From contig NZ_CP119559.1 in assembly GCF_029278565.1 (NCBI RefSeq), forward strand, positions 248,001 through 312,000: a stretch of DNA of 64,000 nt, read 5' to 3'. The notes below the pieces were generated by a model. The model was given only the letters and a program-made list of their open reading frames with translations. It had not been told where the DNA came from and searched no databases. Each line of letters begins with the position of its first letter. Position 1 is the stretch's first letter. Of this stretch, positions 17,303 to 25,706 are shown in pieces. The translations under genes were made by a program, and so were the position numbers. This stretch comes from Haloarcula halophila. Lineage in GTDB: Archaea > Halobacteriota > Halobacteria > Halobacteriales > Haloarculaceae.

Positions 17303-18876
17303 GACTGTTCACCCCCGTCGGGGTGTACTTCCGCTGTGGCGCCGGTGTCTTCCACTTTCTGACCGGCCATCAGCAACCCGAGATCACGTTCCGTCACGTC
17401 GTCCGGATCGACCGTATCGACGAACTCCCCCTCGTACATGACACAGATTCGGTCGGAGAGTTTCTGGATCTCGTCGAGTTTCGACGAGACGAGGACGATG
17501 GCTAACCCGTCGTCGCGCATCTCCCGGAGTCTGTCGTGGAGGAACTCGATCGAACCGATATCCACACCCCGCGTCGGGTGTGTCGCAACCACCAGATCTG
17601 GATCGTGCTCCAGTTCACGGCCGACGATGAACTTCTGTTGGTTCCCACCGGAGAGCGAAGACGCCTCCGCGTCGGGGTTCGGGGGCTGGACGTCGTACTT
17701 CTGGACGATGTTTTCGGCGTGATCCCTGATTGCATCCCAGTTGAGTAACTGGTTGTTCGCGTACGGGGCGATCGTTTGGTTCCCCAGTAACGCGTTCTTG
17801 ACGAGACTGTAGTCGAGAACAAGCCCCTGTTCCTGTCGGTCCTCCGGGACGAGCGTGATACCGGCCCCGATCCGCTCGCGGCGGCTCAATGACGTGATGT
17901 CTTCCCCCTGGTACGTGATCGCTCCCGACTCGATATCCCGTAACCCGGTGATGGCTTCGACTAGCTCCGACTGTCCGTTCCCTTCGACACCAGCGATACC
18001 CAGGACCTCACCCTCCCGAACCGAAAGATCGATGTTGGTGACCTGTTCGAGCCCACGGTCGTCCTCCACGTACAGTGAGTCGACCGTAAGGGACACTTCG
18101 CCCGGTGATGTCGACCGTTCTTGGAAGTCGAACAGGACGTCACGGCCGACCATCATCCGCGCGAGTTCTTCGCGCGACGTACTGTCGGCGTCGACCGTTC
18201 CGACGGCCGCCCCGTCCCGGAGGACGGTGATTTCGTCCGCTGCTTCCATGGCCTCGTCGAGTTTGTGCGTGATGAAGATCAGCGAATGACCCTCGTTCGC
18301 GAGCGTTTCCATGACTTCGAACAGCGAGACGACTTCCTGTGGAGTCAACACCGCGGTCGGCTCGTCGAGGATCAGCGTGTCGGCACCACGGTAGAGGCTC
18401 TTGACAATTTCGACGCGCTGCTGGACACCGACGCCCAACTCTTCGATCCGAGTATCGAGGTACTGATCGATATCGAAATCGTAGGTGTCACAGATCGCCT
18501 CGATATCGGACTTCGCGCTGGTCTCGTCGATCGTCCCACCGCTGGTGGGTTCGTGCCCGAGAACGATGTTCTGTAGGACGGTCATCGTGTCCACGAGCAT
18601 GAAATGCTGGTGAATCATCCCGACCCCCGCGTCGATCGCGTCACGCGGCGAATCGAACGACCGATCTCTGCCGTCGATACGGACCGTTCCCCCTGTCGGC
18701 TCGTAGAGCCCATAGAGAACGCTCATTAACGTCGTCTTCCCGGCTCCGTTCTCACCGACGAGCGCGTGAACGGTCCCTTTTCGCAGAGTGAGGTTCACCT
18801 CGTCGTTGGCCACCACGTCACCGAACCGCTTCGTGATACTGTCGAGTTCGACAGCCGGAGTTCGTGTACCGCTCAT
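17299..18876 (-). CDS. Nucleoside-type ABC transporter, double ATP-binding protein
   Basis: This 525-residue protein carries two fused ATPase domains (NupO/RbsA type). The first has Walker A GENGAGKTT, signature GVGVQQRVEIVKSL and Walker B LILDEPTAVLTP. The second has the degenerate Walker A VEGNGQSELVEAI and the signature SLSGGNQQKFIVGREL, followed by ATHPTRGVDIGS in place of a standard Walker B. This asymmetry is normal for the sub-family: one site hydrolyses ATP poorly. It sits between the lipoprotein gene (43 bp upstream) and the permeases. Confidence 0.93.
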   Translation of the reverse strand: MSGTRTPAVELDSITKRFGDVVANDEVNLTLRKGTVHALVGENGAGKTTLMSVLYGLYEPTGGTVRIDGRDRSFDSPRDAIDAGVGMIHQHFMLVDTMTVLQNIVLGHEPTSGGTIDETSAKSDIEAICDTYDFDIDQYLDTRIEELGVGVQQRVEIVKSLYRGADTLILDEPTAVLTPQEVVSLFEVMETLANEGHSLIFITHKLDEAMEAADEITVLRDGAAVGTVDADSTSREELARMMVGRDVLFDFQERSTSPGEVSLTVDSLYVEDDRGLEQVTNIDLSVREGEVLGIAGVEGNGQSELVEAITGLRDIESGAITYQGEDITSLSRRERIGAGITLVPEDRQEQGLVLDYSLVKNALLGNQTIAPYANNQLLNWDAIRDHAENIVQKYDVQPPNPDAEASSLSGGNQQKFIVGRELEHDPDLVVATHPTRGVDIGSIEFLHDRLREMRDDGLAIVLVSSKLDEIQKLSDRICVMYEGEFVDTVDPDDVTERDLGLLMAGQKVEDTGATAEVHPDGGEQS

Positions 18877-18919
18877 GATTTTGGTTTGCGAATTTCAACC
18901 ATGGTAAATTGGGGATCTG

Positions 18920-20140
18920 TTAGTTCTGACAACCGGACGCACTACAGGGAACCGTCACGTCGCCGTTGATGACCGCCTCTCTCGCCGATTCGAGGTTTTC
19001 GGAGACCACGTCGGGAAGCTTCGGACCGATAGCCTGCCCCAAGACGACCTCGACTGCATCTTGTTCGAGCCCGAGGATGTTCTCGCCCTGGACGCTGCTC
19101 CAGTTGTCTTCGACCACTGCCTGGGCCGCCTCTGCGGTCCCTTCGTTGATGTATTTCACAGCCGAACCGATGATGACGTCTTGGTACTCGGGGAGCGTCT
19201 GGGACTGGTCTGCGTCGACACCGATGGCGAACCGCTCCTCGTCCTGTGCGGCCTGGAAGACGCCCTGTCCGGTCGCCGCAGCGGCGTGGTAGACGATGTC
19301 GGCTCCGCTGTCGTACTGCGAGAGAGCGACTTCCTTCCCGTCCTGAGGGCTCGAAAATGACCCCGCGTATCCGACCTTTACGTCGATTTCGCTGTCGACC
19401 CACTCGACGCCTTTGATGTACGACTGCTCGAACGCACGGATCAGCGGTCCGTCGACGCCACCGGTGAACCCGACCACCTTGCCATCGGGGTCGTTGGAGT
19501 TCCCCTCGTGAGTGAGTTCCCGCGTCGTCATCGTTCCGGCGAGAACGCCCGCCTGGAACGACATCTCGTGGTTGGCCCAGATGAAGCCAGCGACGTTCGG
19601 CTGGTCGATGACGTCGTTGATCAGCATCCACCGCTGGTCGGGGTACTCGGAGGCGTTCGTTTCCAGGGCCTGCGTGTGGTTGAACCCGACTAGGACGATG
19701 AGATCGTAGTCCGGGTTCTGGCTCTCGGCCAGGCGAGACTGAACGGTCTGGTATCTGGACTGTTCGGTCTCCTCGACCTGTTGGACCTCGATATCGAACT
19801 CCTCGGCGGCGGTCTGTAACCCCTCTATCGCGAGGTCGTTGAACGCTTTGTCGCCGAACCCTGCTGGACTCGATATGATGGCGATGTTCGTCGTCTCGGA
19901 ACCACCACCGCCATTGCTACCTCCATCACTGCTTTCACCGTCACCACTACTTCCGTCACTACTTTCGCCGTCACCACTACTGCCCCCGTCGTTGCTCCCG
20001 GGTTCGCTGAGACACCCCGCGAGACCTGCCACACCGAACAATCCAGCACCCGATTTCAGGACGTTCCGACGATCAATACCGCTCTGTGCCGTTTTCGGAC
20101 TCCGCTCGCCGTCGTTACCGCTGTTTTCACCACGTGTCAT
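18920..20140 (-). CDS. BMP-family substrate-binding lipoprotein of a nucleoside ABC transporter
   Basis: This 406-residue protein has a Tat-type lipoprotein signal: twin Arg in GIDRRNVLKSG, a hydrophobic stretch GAGLFGVAGL and the lipobox LAGC. After the Cys comes a flexible Ser/Gly/Asp/Glu linker of about 35 residues encoded by near-identical 30-bp repeats. The Bmp (PnrA-like) domain follows, with NIAIISSPAGFGDKAFNDLA, the D-K-F-N motif that contacts the nucleoside. It is anchored outside the membrane and delivers substrate to the two permeases. A TATA box (minus TTATTTA, 20173-20180) lies upstream with a leader of about 10 nt, making this the first gene of a five-gene operon. Confidence 0.92.
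   Translation of the reverse strand: MTRGENSGNDGERSPKTAQSGIDRRNVLKSGAGLFGVAGLAGCLSEPGSNDGGSSGDGESSDGSSGDGESSDGGSNGGGGSETTNIAIISSPAGFGDKAFNDLAIEGLQTAAEEFDIEVQQVEETEQSRYQTVQSRLAESQNPDYDLIVLVGFNHTQALETNASEYPDQRWMLINDVIDQPNVAGFIWANHEMSFQAGVLAGTMTTRELTHEGNSNDPDGKVVGFTGGVDGPLIRAFEQSYIKGVEWVDSEIDVKVGYAGSFSSPQDGKEVALSQYDSGADIVYHAAAATGQGVFQAAQDEERFAIGVDADQSQTLPEYQDVIIGSAVKYINEGTAEAAQAVVEDNWSSVQGENILGLEQDAVEVVLGQAIGPKLPDVVSENLESAREAVINGDVTVPCSASGCQN
19926..19985 (-). repeat. Two 30-bp in-frame repeats coding for the lipoprotein linker
   Basis: 19926-19955 and 19956-19985 differ at only a few bases and each code for a Ser/Gly/Asp/Glu decapeptide. Such repeats can expand or shrink by slippage, changing the tether length. 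Confidence 0.6.
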
Positions 20141-20172
20141 AGACGCTCGTGTAGACAGAGCCGAAAACATGC

Positions 20173-20180
20173 ATAAATAA
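20173..20180 (-). promoter_or_regulatory. TATA box of the nucleoside ABC operon
   Basis: TTATTTA on the minus strand lies about 37 bp upstream of the BMP lipoprotein ATG at 20140, in an AT-rich stretch. This predicts a leader of about 10 nt. Confidence 0.55.
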
Positions 20181-20340
20181 TAATCCCAATAATACGGAGG
20201 TGAATACGAGAAATTAAAACGCGAGATAGCTATTCATCCCCTTCGACCACAGGAGTTCAGTACCGATTTCGACCCTCGAACGTGGTCGAACACCGGCTTA
20301 TACGGAGCGACACTTGCCGTCTCCGTCGGGGCCGGCACGC

Positions 20341-21804
20341 TCACCCGTCCGTGTCGTAGCGCTCGAACAACGCTGTCAACTGCTGGGCTCGCATCGTGAG
20401 CATCTTCGCGTTGACGTATACCTCACCCAGTGCGAGGTTCTGCTCTTCGGCGATCGCCGCAACGTGTTCCGCTTCCTCGACGTTCTGTCTGGAGGTCTCA
20501 GCGACGTCGTCGGCGATCGAGGCGACCTCTTCGGAGGTCGCAGCCTGGTCGTCGGTCGCGTCGCTGATCTCCCTGACGCCCGTCGAGGTCTTCTCGACGT
20601 ATTCCATGATCGACTCCAGCGCGGTCAGTCCCTCCTCGACAGCGTCCTGGCTGTCTTCGACGGCGTCTTGCATCTCGGAAATCTCGTCGACCGCGTCCGC
20701 TGTCTGTGCCTGGATCTCGCCGATCAGCGTCTCGATCTCGGTAGTCGCCTCCTTGGTCTCCTCGGCGAGCGTCTTGACCTCGTCGGCGACGACGCCGAAC
20801 CCGTTGTTGTTCGCGCTCCCCGAGGACGCGTGGGCCGCCTCGATCGAGGCGTTCAGCGCCAGGATGTTCGTCTGTTCGGCGATGTCGTCGATGAGATCGA
20901 CGATTCGACCGACCTCGGTCATCCGGTCGTCCAGCGTCCGGACTGTCTCGACGACCTCGTCCGTCTGCGTGACCGTCTCGGACATGGTCTCCTGAGCGGA
21001 TGTAGCCGCTTCGATCCCCTCGACGGTCCGGCGTTCGGTCTTGTCCGCCGTCTCGGTGACCTCCTTCGAGGAGGCGGCGATCTCCTCGATCGTCGCGGAC
21101 ATCTGTGACATCTCGTCGCTGATGGTCGTGATCTGCTGGTGTTGCTCGTGGAAGACGTCGGCGATCCCCTGGACGGTCTCTGCCACGTTCTGTGACGCTT
21201 CTTTGACTGCCTGGGTCGCGGCGGTCACCTGTTCGGACGACCCCGCAACGTCCGCCGAGAACTCGTCGGCCGTCTCGATCGTCTGCTGGAAGGCAGCGGT
21301 CATCTCGTTGAACTCCGTGCCAAGTTCGTTCAGTGCTGCCGACGGTGTATCCACGGCCATCCGCCTGCTAAGATCCCCCTCGTTGGTGGCGTCGATCGTC
21401 GCACAGCACTCCCGGATGTACGCAGATAGCTCCTCGTGGCTCATCTCATCGGCGGCAGAGACGCCGCCGTCGGTCGCCGCGGGAGCCTGCTGGGCCACGC
21501 CGCCCGTCGTGGCCTCGCGTTCCGCCCGAACCGTGGCGAGTTCGCCCTCGGTCTCGGCGAGTGCGGTGCGTGCCCCGTCCCGTTCTGCCTGCCGCTGATC
21601 ACGTTCCGTGACTGCGTCCGTCAGCCGTGCCCTGACGGACACGATCGTGTACCATCCCACGATCGCTGCGACGACGAGACCTCCCAGTGCCAGTGGCCAC
21701 TTCAGTCCGGGCGGGCCGAACCCGACCACGATCACCTGGTAGAGGGCGTGAGCGAACTGACCTGCCGTGCCAGCGGCCACCCACCGATGTCCTGTCCGTG
21801 CCAT
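20341..21804 (-). CDS. Chemotaxis transducer (methyl-accepting protein) without a sensor domain
   Basis: This 487-residue transducer has one clear membrane helix region at about residues 30-55 ([21 protein letters not shown]) after only about 30 N-terminal residues, so there is no extracellular ligand domain. A coiled Glu/Arg/Ala-rich linker, a short HAMP-like stretch (about 140-200) and a full signalling domain follow. The hairpin tip [15 protein letters not shown] lies at about residues 300-320. It ends in a short C-terminal tail. The chosen ATG (MARTGHRW) has a TATA box 26 bp upstream, predicting a leaderless mRNA; the longer frame upstream is unlikely. It is divergent from a gene for an unsecreted solute-binding protein, the probable sensory partner. 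Confidence 0.88.
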   Translation of the reverse strand: MARTGHRWVAAGTAGQFAHALYQVIVVGFGPPGLKWPLALGGLVVAAIVGWYTIVSVRARLTDAVTERDQRQAERDGARTALAETEGELATVRAEREATTGGVAQQAPAATDGGVSAADEMSHEELSAYIRECCATIDATNEGDLSRRMAVDTPSAALNELGTEFNEMTAAFQQTIETADEFSADVAGSSEQVTAATQAVKEASQNVAETVQGIADVFHEQHQQITTISDEMSQMSATIEEIAASSKEVTETADKTERRTVEGIEAATSAQETMSETVTQTDEVVETVRTLDDRMTEVGRIVDLIDDIAEQTNILALNASIEAAHASSGSANNNGFGVVADEVKTLAEETKEATTEIETLIGEIQAQTADAVDEISEMQDAVEDSQDAVEEGLTALESIMEYVEKTSTGVREISDATDDQAATSEEVASIADDVAETSRQNVEEAEHVAAIAEEQNLALGEVYVNAKMLTMRAQQLTALFERYDTDG

Positions 21805-21824
21805 TGATCCCGTGTTTTCATCGG

Positions 21825-21834
21825 TAATATAAAT
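21825..21834 (-). promoter_or_regulatory. TATA box of the transducer gene
   Basis: ATTTATATTA on the minus strand is centred 26 bp upstream of the ATG at 21804. It also fixes that start against the much longer frame. Confidence 0.65.
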
Positions 21835-21876
21835 CATCTCCCCCTCCGTGTTCAGGATTGAGAATGTGCGCGGTAG

Positions 21877-21884
21877 CTTGATAA
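21877..21884 (+). promoter_or_regulatory. TATA-like element of the solute-binding protein gene
   Basis: CTTGATAA is centred 27 bp upstream of the ATG at 21908, supporting that start and a leaderless mRNA. It lies back to back with the transducer promoter, about 45 bp apart. Confidence 0.45.
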
Positions 21885-21907
21885 CCACGAGCCGAAAACC
21901 AGGGTGT

Positions 21908-23101
21908 ATGTCACGGGTATCGACCGGGGGCCACGCGGATATCGAACTCCTGCACCGACTCGTGGGCGGTGACGGCGGGGCTGCACTCGACGCGCTACTG
22001 GACGGGTTCACACAGCAGCATCCCGACGTCCCGTTGGGCGATGTCACCAACGAGAACCTGAGTCTCACGGTCAAGAGCCGTATCCTGAAAGAGGACCCGC
22101 CCGACGTGTGGATCGAATGGCCGGGCAAGAACCTCAAACCGTATACCGATGCGGGTGTCGTCGGGGATCTCTCAGCTATCTGGACCGACGGCAATATGGA
22201 ACAGAACTACCTCGACGGCCCGAAAGATGCCGCTCGGATAGGCGACACGTACCGGGCGGTCCCGCTGAACATCCACCGGATCAACAACCTGTTTATCAAC
22301 GCCTCGCTCGCCGACGAGGTCGGTGTCGATCCCGCCCGGATCGACAGCCCCAGTGCGTTCGCAGAGGAACTGGAACGGATCGACGCCGAGACCGACCACG
22401 TCGGGATGTTGTTCCCGATGAAAAACCCGTGGACGGTGCTCCAGGTCTTCGAGACGGTCCTCCTGGGCGAACAAGGACACGACACCTATCGAGCGATCAG
22501 TGACGGGCGTGCGAGCCAACACCGCCGCGAGATCGTCCAGGCCCTGGAGATCGTGCAGCGCTACGGCGCCGTCGCGACCGACGACCGGGCGTATCTCTCC
22601 CTGACCGACGCGAACGAGCGGTTCATCGAGGGCGAATCCGTCTTCTTCCATCAGGGCGACTGGGCGGCCGGCGCGTACACGGAGACCGACGGGTTCGACT
22701 ACCGGTCCGAGTGGTCGCACGTCCCGTTCCCGGGAACGGACGGCTACTACGCGATGAACATGGACTCGGTGGTCTCGGCCGCCGACACCGACACCCCCGA
22801 CGCCGTCGAGACGTTCCTGCGTTACGTCGGGTCCGCAGACGGCCAGCGCCGGTTCAACCGGAAGAAGGGATCGATCCCGCCCCGCACCGACGTCGACACC
22901 GGACAGTTCACGCCCTTCCTCCAGGAGCAACAACTGGCCTTCCAGCAGTCTCGGAGTCAACCGCTCTCGATCACGCACGGACTCGGCGTTCGCCCGGACC
23001 AGCTTATCGAACTCAAGACGGCTGTCTCCGCGTTCGTCTCCTCCTGGGACGTGGAGTCGGCTGCCGATGCCGTGATCACGGCCCTGGAGCAATCGTCCTA
23101 A
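21908..23101 (+). CDS. Family 1 extracellular-type solute-binding protein without signal peptide
   Basis: This 397-residue protein resembles sugar-binding proteins of ABC importers (SBP family 1): [45 protein letters not shown] (landmark near residues 60-90), [10 protein letters not shown] and [10 protein letters not shown]. The N-terminus, [18 protein letters not shown], has no hydrophobic core, twin Arg or lipobox, and no in-frame upstream extension supplies one. It should therefore stay in the cytoplasm. No permease or ATPase gene is nearby. The divergent neighbour is a transducer with no sensor domain, so a role as a cytoplasmic ligand sensor for taxis is an attractive inference. The ligand is likely a sugar, from family only. 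Confidence 0.82.
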   Translation: MSRVSTGGHADIELLHRLVGGDGGAALDALLDGFTQQHPDVPLGDVTNENLSLTVKSRILKEDPPDVWIEWPGKNLKPYTDAGVVGDLSAIWTDGNMEQNYLDGPKDAARIGDTYRAVPLNIHRINNLFINASLADEVGVDPARIDSPSAFAEELERIDAETDHVGMLFPMKNPWTVLQVFETVLLGEQGHDTYRAISDGRASQHRREIVQALEIVQRYGAVATDDRAYLSLTDANERFIEGESVFFHQGDWAAGAYTETDGFDYRSEWSHVPFPGTDGYYAMNMDSVVSAADTDTPDAVETFLRYVGSADGQRRFNRKKGSIPPRTDVDTGQFTPFLQEQQLAFQQSRSQPLSITHGLGVRPDQLIELKTAVSAFVSSWDVESAADAVITALEQSS

Positions 23102-23223
23102 CACGCGGACGACGGCCGCCGTCTCTCAAAGGCCCGTTGTCAACAGTGTGTGTCCCTCACGTGCTTGAACTCCCCATCGTGATTTCCTCTACACTTTTGT
23201 GACGGGGGTAGCAATGGCCACGC

Positions 23224-24474
23224 ATGGGACAGGCAAACGACGTGGATTACGCTGACCTGCACGATCCGAACGCGGAGTATACGATGCGTGAACTCTCCGC
23301 AGAGACGATGGGTGTCACCGCCAAACGCGGTGGTGGCCGCGACGTGGAGATCACCGACGTTCAGACGACGATGATCGACGGGAACTTCCCGTGGACACTG
23401 GTCCGGATCTACACCGACGCTGGCATCGTCGGAACGGGCGAGGCCTACTGGGGAGCCGGTGTTCCGGAACTCATCGAGCGGATGAAGCCGTTCGTCGTCG
23501 GCGAGAACCCCCTGGACATCGACCGCCTCTACGAGCACCTCATCCAGAAGATGTCGGGCGAGGGCAGCGTCGAGGGCGTCACCGTCACCGCGATCGCCGG
23601 TATCGAGGTCGCGCTGCACGACCTCGCCGGCAAGATCCTCGAAGTCCCGGCCTACCAGTTGCTCGGCGGGAAGTACCGCGACGAGGTCCGGGTCTACTGT
23701 GACTGCCACACCGAGGAGGAAGCCGACGCCGACGCCTGCGCCGACGAGGCCCGTCGCGTCGTCGACGAACTCGGCTACGACGCCCTGAAGTTCGACCTCG
23801 ACGTTCCCAGCGGCCTGGAGAAAGACCGTGCGAACCGTCACCTCCGCCCCGGCGAGATCCGCCACAAGGCCGAGATCGTCGAGAAGGTCACCGAGGAGGT
23901 CAAAGACGAGGCCGACGTGGCGTTCGACTGCCACTGGACCTTCAGCGGCGGCTCGGGCAAGCGCCTCGCTGAGGCCATCGAGGACTACGACGTCTGGTGG
24001 CTCGAAGACCCGGTCCCGCCGGAGAACCTCGAAGTCCAGGAGGAGGTCACGAAGTCCACGAACACGCCGATCACCGTCGGCGAGAACCGCTACCGCGTGA
24101 CCGAGGAACGCCGCCTGATCGAGAACCAGGCCGTCGACATCATCGCGCCCGACCTCCCGAAGGTCGGTGGCATGCGCGAGACCCAGAAGGTCGCCGACGT
24201 GGCCAACCAGTATTACATCCCAGTGGCGATGCACAACGTCTCATCGCCGATCGCGACGATGGCGAGCGCGCAGGTGGGCGCCGCCATCCCGAACTCCCTG
24301 GCCGTCGAGTACCACTCCTACGAACTCGGCTGGTGGGACGACCTGGTCGAGGAGACCGTCATCGAGGACGGCTACATCGAGATCCCCGAGGAGCCCGGTC
24401 TCGGCCTCACCCTCGACATGGACGCCGTCGAGGAGCACATGGTCGACGGCGACACGGTGTTCGACGAAGCATAG
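23224..24474 (+). CDS. gnaD: D-gluconate dehydratase (or D-xylonate dehydratase), enolase superfamily
   Basis: This 416-residue enzyme of the mandelate racemase group has the capping domain, then a barrel. Metal ligands are Asp235 (FDCHW), Glu261 (LEDPVPP) and Glu287 (TVGENRY), with a Lys in LKFDLD and a catalytic His337 in VAMHNVSS. Haloferax uses such enzymes for gluconate in the semiphosphorylative Entner-Doudoroff route and for xylonate in xylose breakdown. The sequence alone does not decide, and no 2-keto-3-deoxygluconate kinase or aldolase gene is nearby. It is transcribed alone. Its stop codon sits in the loop of a 10-bp perfect hairpin that starts a row of stem-loops. Confidence 0.85.
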   Translation: MGQANDVDYADLHDPNAEYTMRELSAETMGVTAKRGGGRDVEITDVQTTMIDGNFPWTLVRIYTDAGIVGTGEAYWGAGVPELIERMKPFVVGENPLDIDRLYEHLIQKMSGEGSVEGVTVTAIAGIEVALHDLAGKILEVPAYQLLGGKYRDEVRVYCDCHTEEEADADACADEARRVVDELGYDALKFDLDVPSGLEKDRANRHLRPGEIRHKAEIVEKVTEEVKDEADVAFDCHWTFSGGSGKRLAEAIEDYDVWWLEDPVPPENLEVQEEVTKSTNTPITVGENRYRVTEERRLIENQAVDIIAPDLPKVGGMRETQKVADVANQYYIPVAMHNVSSPIATMASAQVGAAIPNSLAVEYHSYELGWWDDLVEETVIEDGYIEIPEEPGLGLTLDMDAVEEHMVDGDTVFDEA

Positions 24475-24483
24475 CTTCGTCGA
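24461..24483 (+). terminator. Perfect hairpin spanning the dehydratase stop codon
   Basis: TCGACGAAGC (24461-24470) and GCTTCGTCGA (24474-24483) pair perfectly around a three-base loop that carries the TAG stop. It may stop transcription, protect the mRNA 3' end, or mark a repeated palindromic element. Confidence 0.45.
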
Positions 24484-24486
24484 GCA

Positions 24487-24620
24487 CGAAACTCAGGGAG
24501 TTTCGGGGTTCGATCCGGCGTAAGCCGGAGCGGGCTCGCCGGACGCGGTTCGTCCGGCGGTGTCCGACGAAGCGTAGCGCCCTTCATCGAGTTCGACAGA
24601 CGGGCGGAGCGAGTCTGTCG
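24487..24620. repeat. Row of four further perfect stem-loops
   Basis: Perfect arms are at 24487-24494/24498-24505 (CGAAACTC), 24514-24519/24524-24529 (TCCGGC), 24537-24545/24551-24559 (CGCCGGACG) and 24594-24601/24613-24620 (CGACAGAC). A shorter stem around a T5 run is at 24658-24674. No frame here looks coding. Possible roles are a multi-hairpin 3' end, a structured RNA, or nested palindromic elements. Confidence 0.6.
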
Positions 24621-24703
24621 GTCTTCGACGACGAAACGAACCGTCGAGGACGCAATCCTTCGATTTTTCCGAAGTCGAGCATCGGTTACACCGTCCTAGA
24701 GGT

Positions 24704-24723
24704 GGGTGTACGGCCGTACACCC
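24704..24723. promoter_or_regulatory. Perfect 20-bp palindrome, probable operator (site 1)
   Basis: GGTGTACGGCCGTACACC lies at 24705-24722, and one more base pairs on each side. It is the first of two like sites upstream of the CPBP protease gene. Confidence 0.65.
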
Positions 24724-24747
24724 CGATCGGGCAGAGAGGTGACCCTC

Positions 24748-24765
24748 GGTGTACGGTCGTACACC
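24748..24765. promoter_or_regulatory. Second copy of the palindrome, probable operator (site 2)
   Basis: GGTGTACGGTCGTACACC matches site 1 in 17 of 18 bases and is palindromic except at its centre. The two centres are 43 bp apart, close to four helical turns. Site 2 ends 21 bp upstream of the TATA-like ATTATAT at 24787-24793. Confidence 0.6.
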
Positions 24766-24786
24766 CCCGGTAAACGGCCGCTCGGG

Positions 24787-24793
24787 ATTATAT
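24787..24793 (+). promoter_or_regulatory. TATA box of the CPBP protease gene
   Basis: ATTATAT in G+C-rich DNA predicts transcription from about 24817. That gives a leader of about 100 nt ending in a full Shine-Dalgarno sequence, GGAGGTGA (24905-24912), 3 bases before the GTG start. This is unusual here, where most genes look leaderless. Confidence 0.5.
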
Positions 24794-24915
24794 GCGGCTC
24801 GCCCCTCGGCTCGACCTGCGATGTCGACGATCCGACGACGATTCCGGTCCCGCTACCGGAGCGACGGTATCGCTTCCGACTGCCCCCCAGTTTGGCCGCT
24901 ACAGGGAGGTGAGGC

Positions 24916-25689
24916 GTGAGCGTCGTCACCGACCGGGGGGCCGACAGTTGGCCCGCGATCTCCCGACGACTGCGGGCTGGTCTGGCGGCCCTCGGTGTCA
25001 CCGTCCTCTCGCTCCTGATCGGCATCGTCGGCATCGTCGGCACCGGTGCGGTCCTCCGGGTCGCCGGCGTCCTGACCGCCCCCGCTGTCTGGGCCCTCCA
25101 ACTCCACTCCGTCCAGGTCGGTTTCGCCGTCTTCGCCGCTGCCTTCCTCGCCTGGCGTGGTGATCTCTCCCGTTACTGCAGAGTTCGCGTCCCGACGCCT
25201 GAAGACGCCGCCTGGATCGCGGTCATCCCGTTGGTGTTCGCCGCACAGGGCGTCGTCCTCTCCCCGGTCCTGGCCGCGCTCGGGCTTCCCCACCCGGACT
25301 CGGGGACAGCGGTCGGGAGCGTCGACCTAGCGACGAGACCGCTGCTGTGGCCGGTCGCGTTCGTCGGGATGTTTCTCTTTGCCGCCCCGGCCGAGGAACT
25401 CGTCTACCGGGGTATCGTCCAGGGGACGCTCCGCCGGGCGTTCGATCTAGCGGGAGTCGTGTTGCTGGGCGGGGTTCTGTTCGGACTCATGCACGTCCTG
25501 ATCGGGCTCCTCACGCCGAGCGTGGCACCAGCCGGTGCCCTCCGCTGGGGCATCACCACCGCGCTTCCGGGGATGGTGTGGGGCTACGCCTACGAACGGA
25601 CCGAGAACCTGGCGGTGACCGCGGTCACCCACGCGATGACGTGGACGATCACCCTCCACGAGTTGGTCCTGAAACTGGTCCCGATCTGA
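24916..25689 (+). CDS. CPBP-family intramembrane metalloprotease
   Basis: This 257-residue protein has about seven hydrophobic segments. The Abi/CPBP motifs are present in order: EELVYRG (about residues 160-166, the glutamate pair and Arg), FGLMHVL (His about 193) and AVTAVTHAMTW (His about 238). The family is related to Rce1 prenyl protease and to bacteriocin-immunity proteins. The haloarchaeal substrate is unknown. The GTG start is set by a strong Shine-Dalgarno sequence and by an in-frame stop just upstream. Two like palindromes ahead of its TATA box imply tight control by a dimeric regulator. It converges on the gene at 25707. Confidence 0.88.
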   Translation: MSVVTDRGADSWPAISRRLRAGLAALGVTVLSLLIGIVGIVGTGAVLRVAGVLTAPAVWALQLHSVQVGFAVFAAAFLAWRGDLSRYCRVRVPTPEDAAWIAVIPLVFAAQGVVLSPVLAALGLPHPDSGTAVGSVDLATRPLLWPVAFVGMFLFAAPAEELVYRGIVQGTLRRAFDLAGVVLLGGVLFGLMHVLIGLLTPSVAPAGALRWGITTALPGMVWGYAYERTENLAVTAVTHAMTWTITLHELVLKLVPI

Positions 25690-25706
25690 GGACAGACAGG
25701 GTCCGT

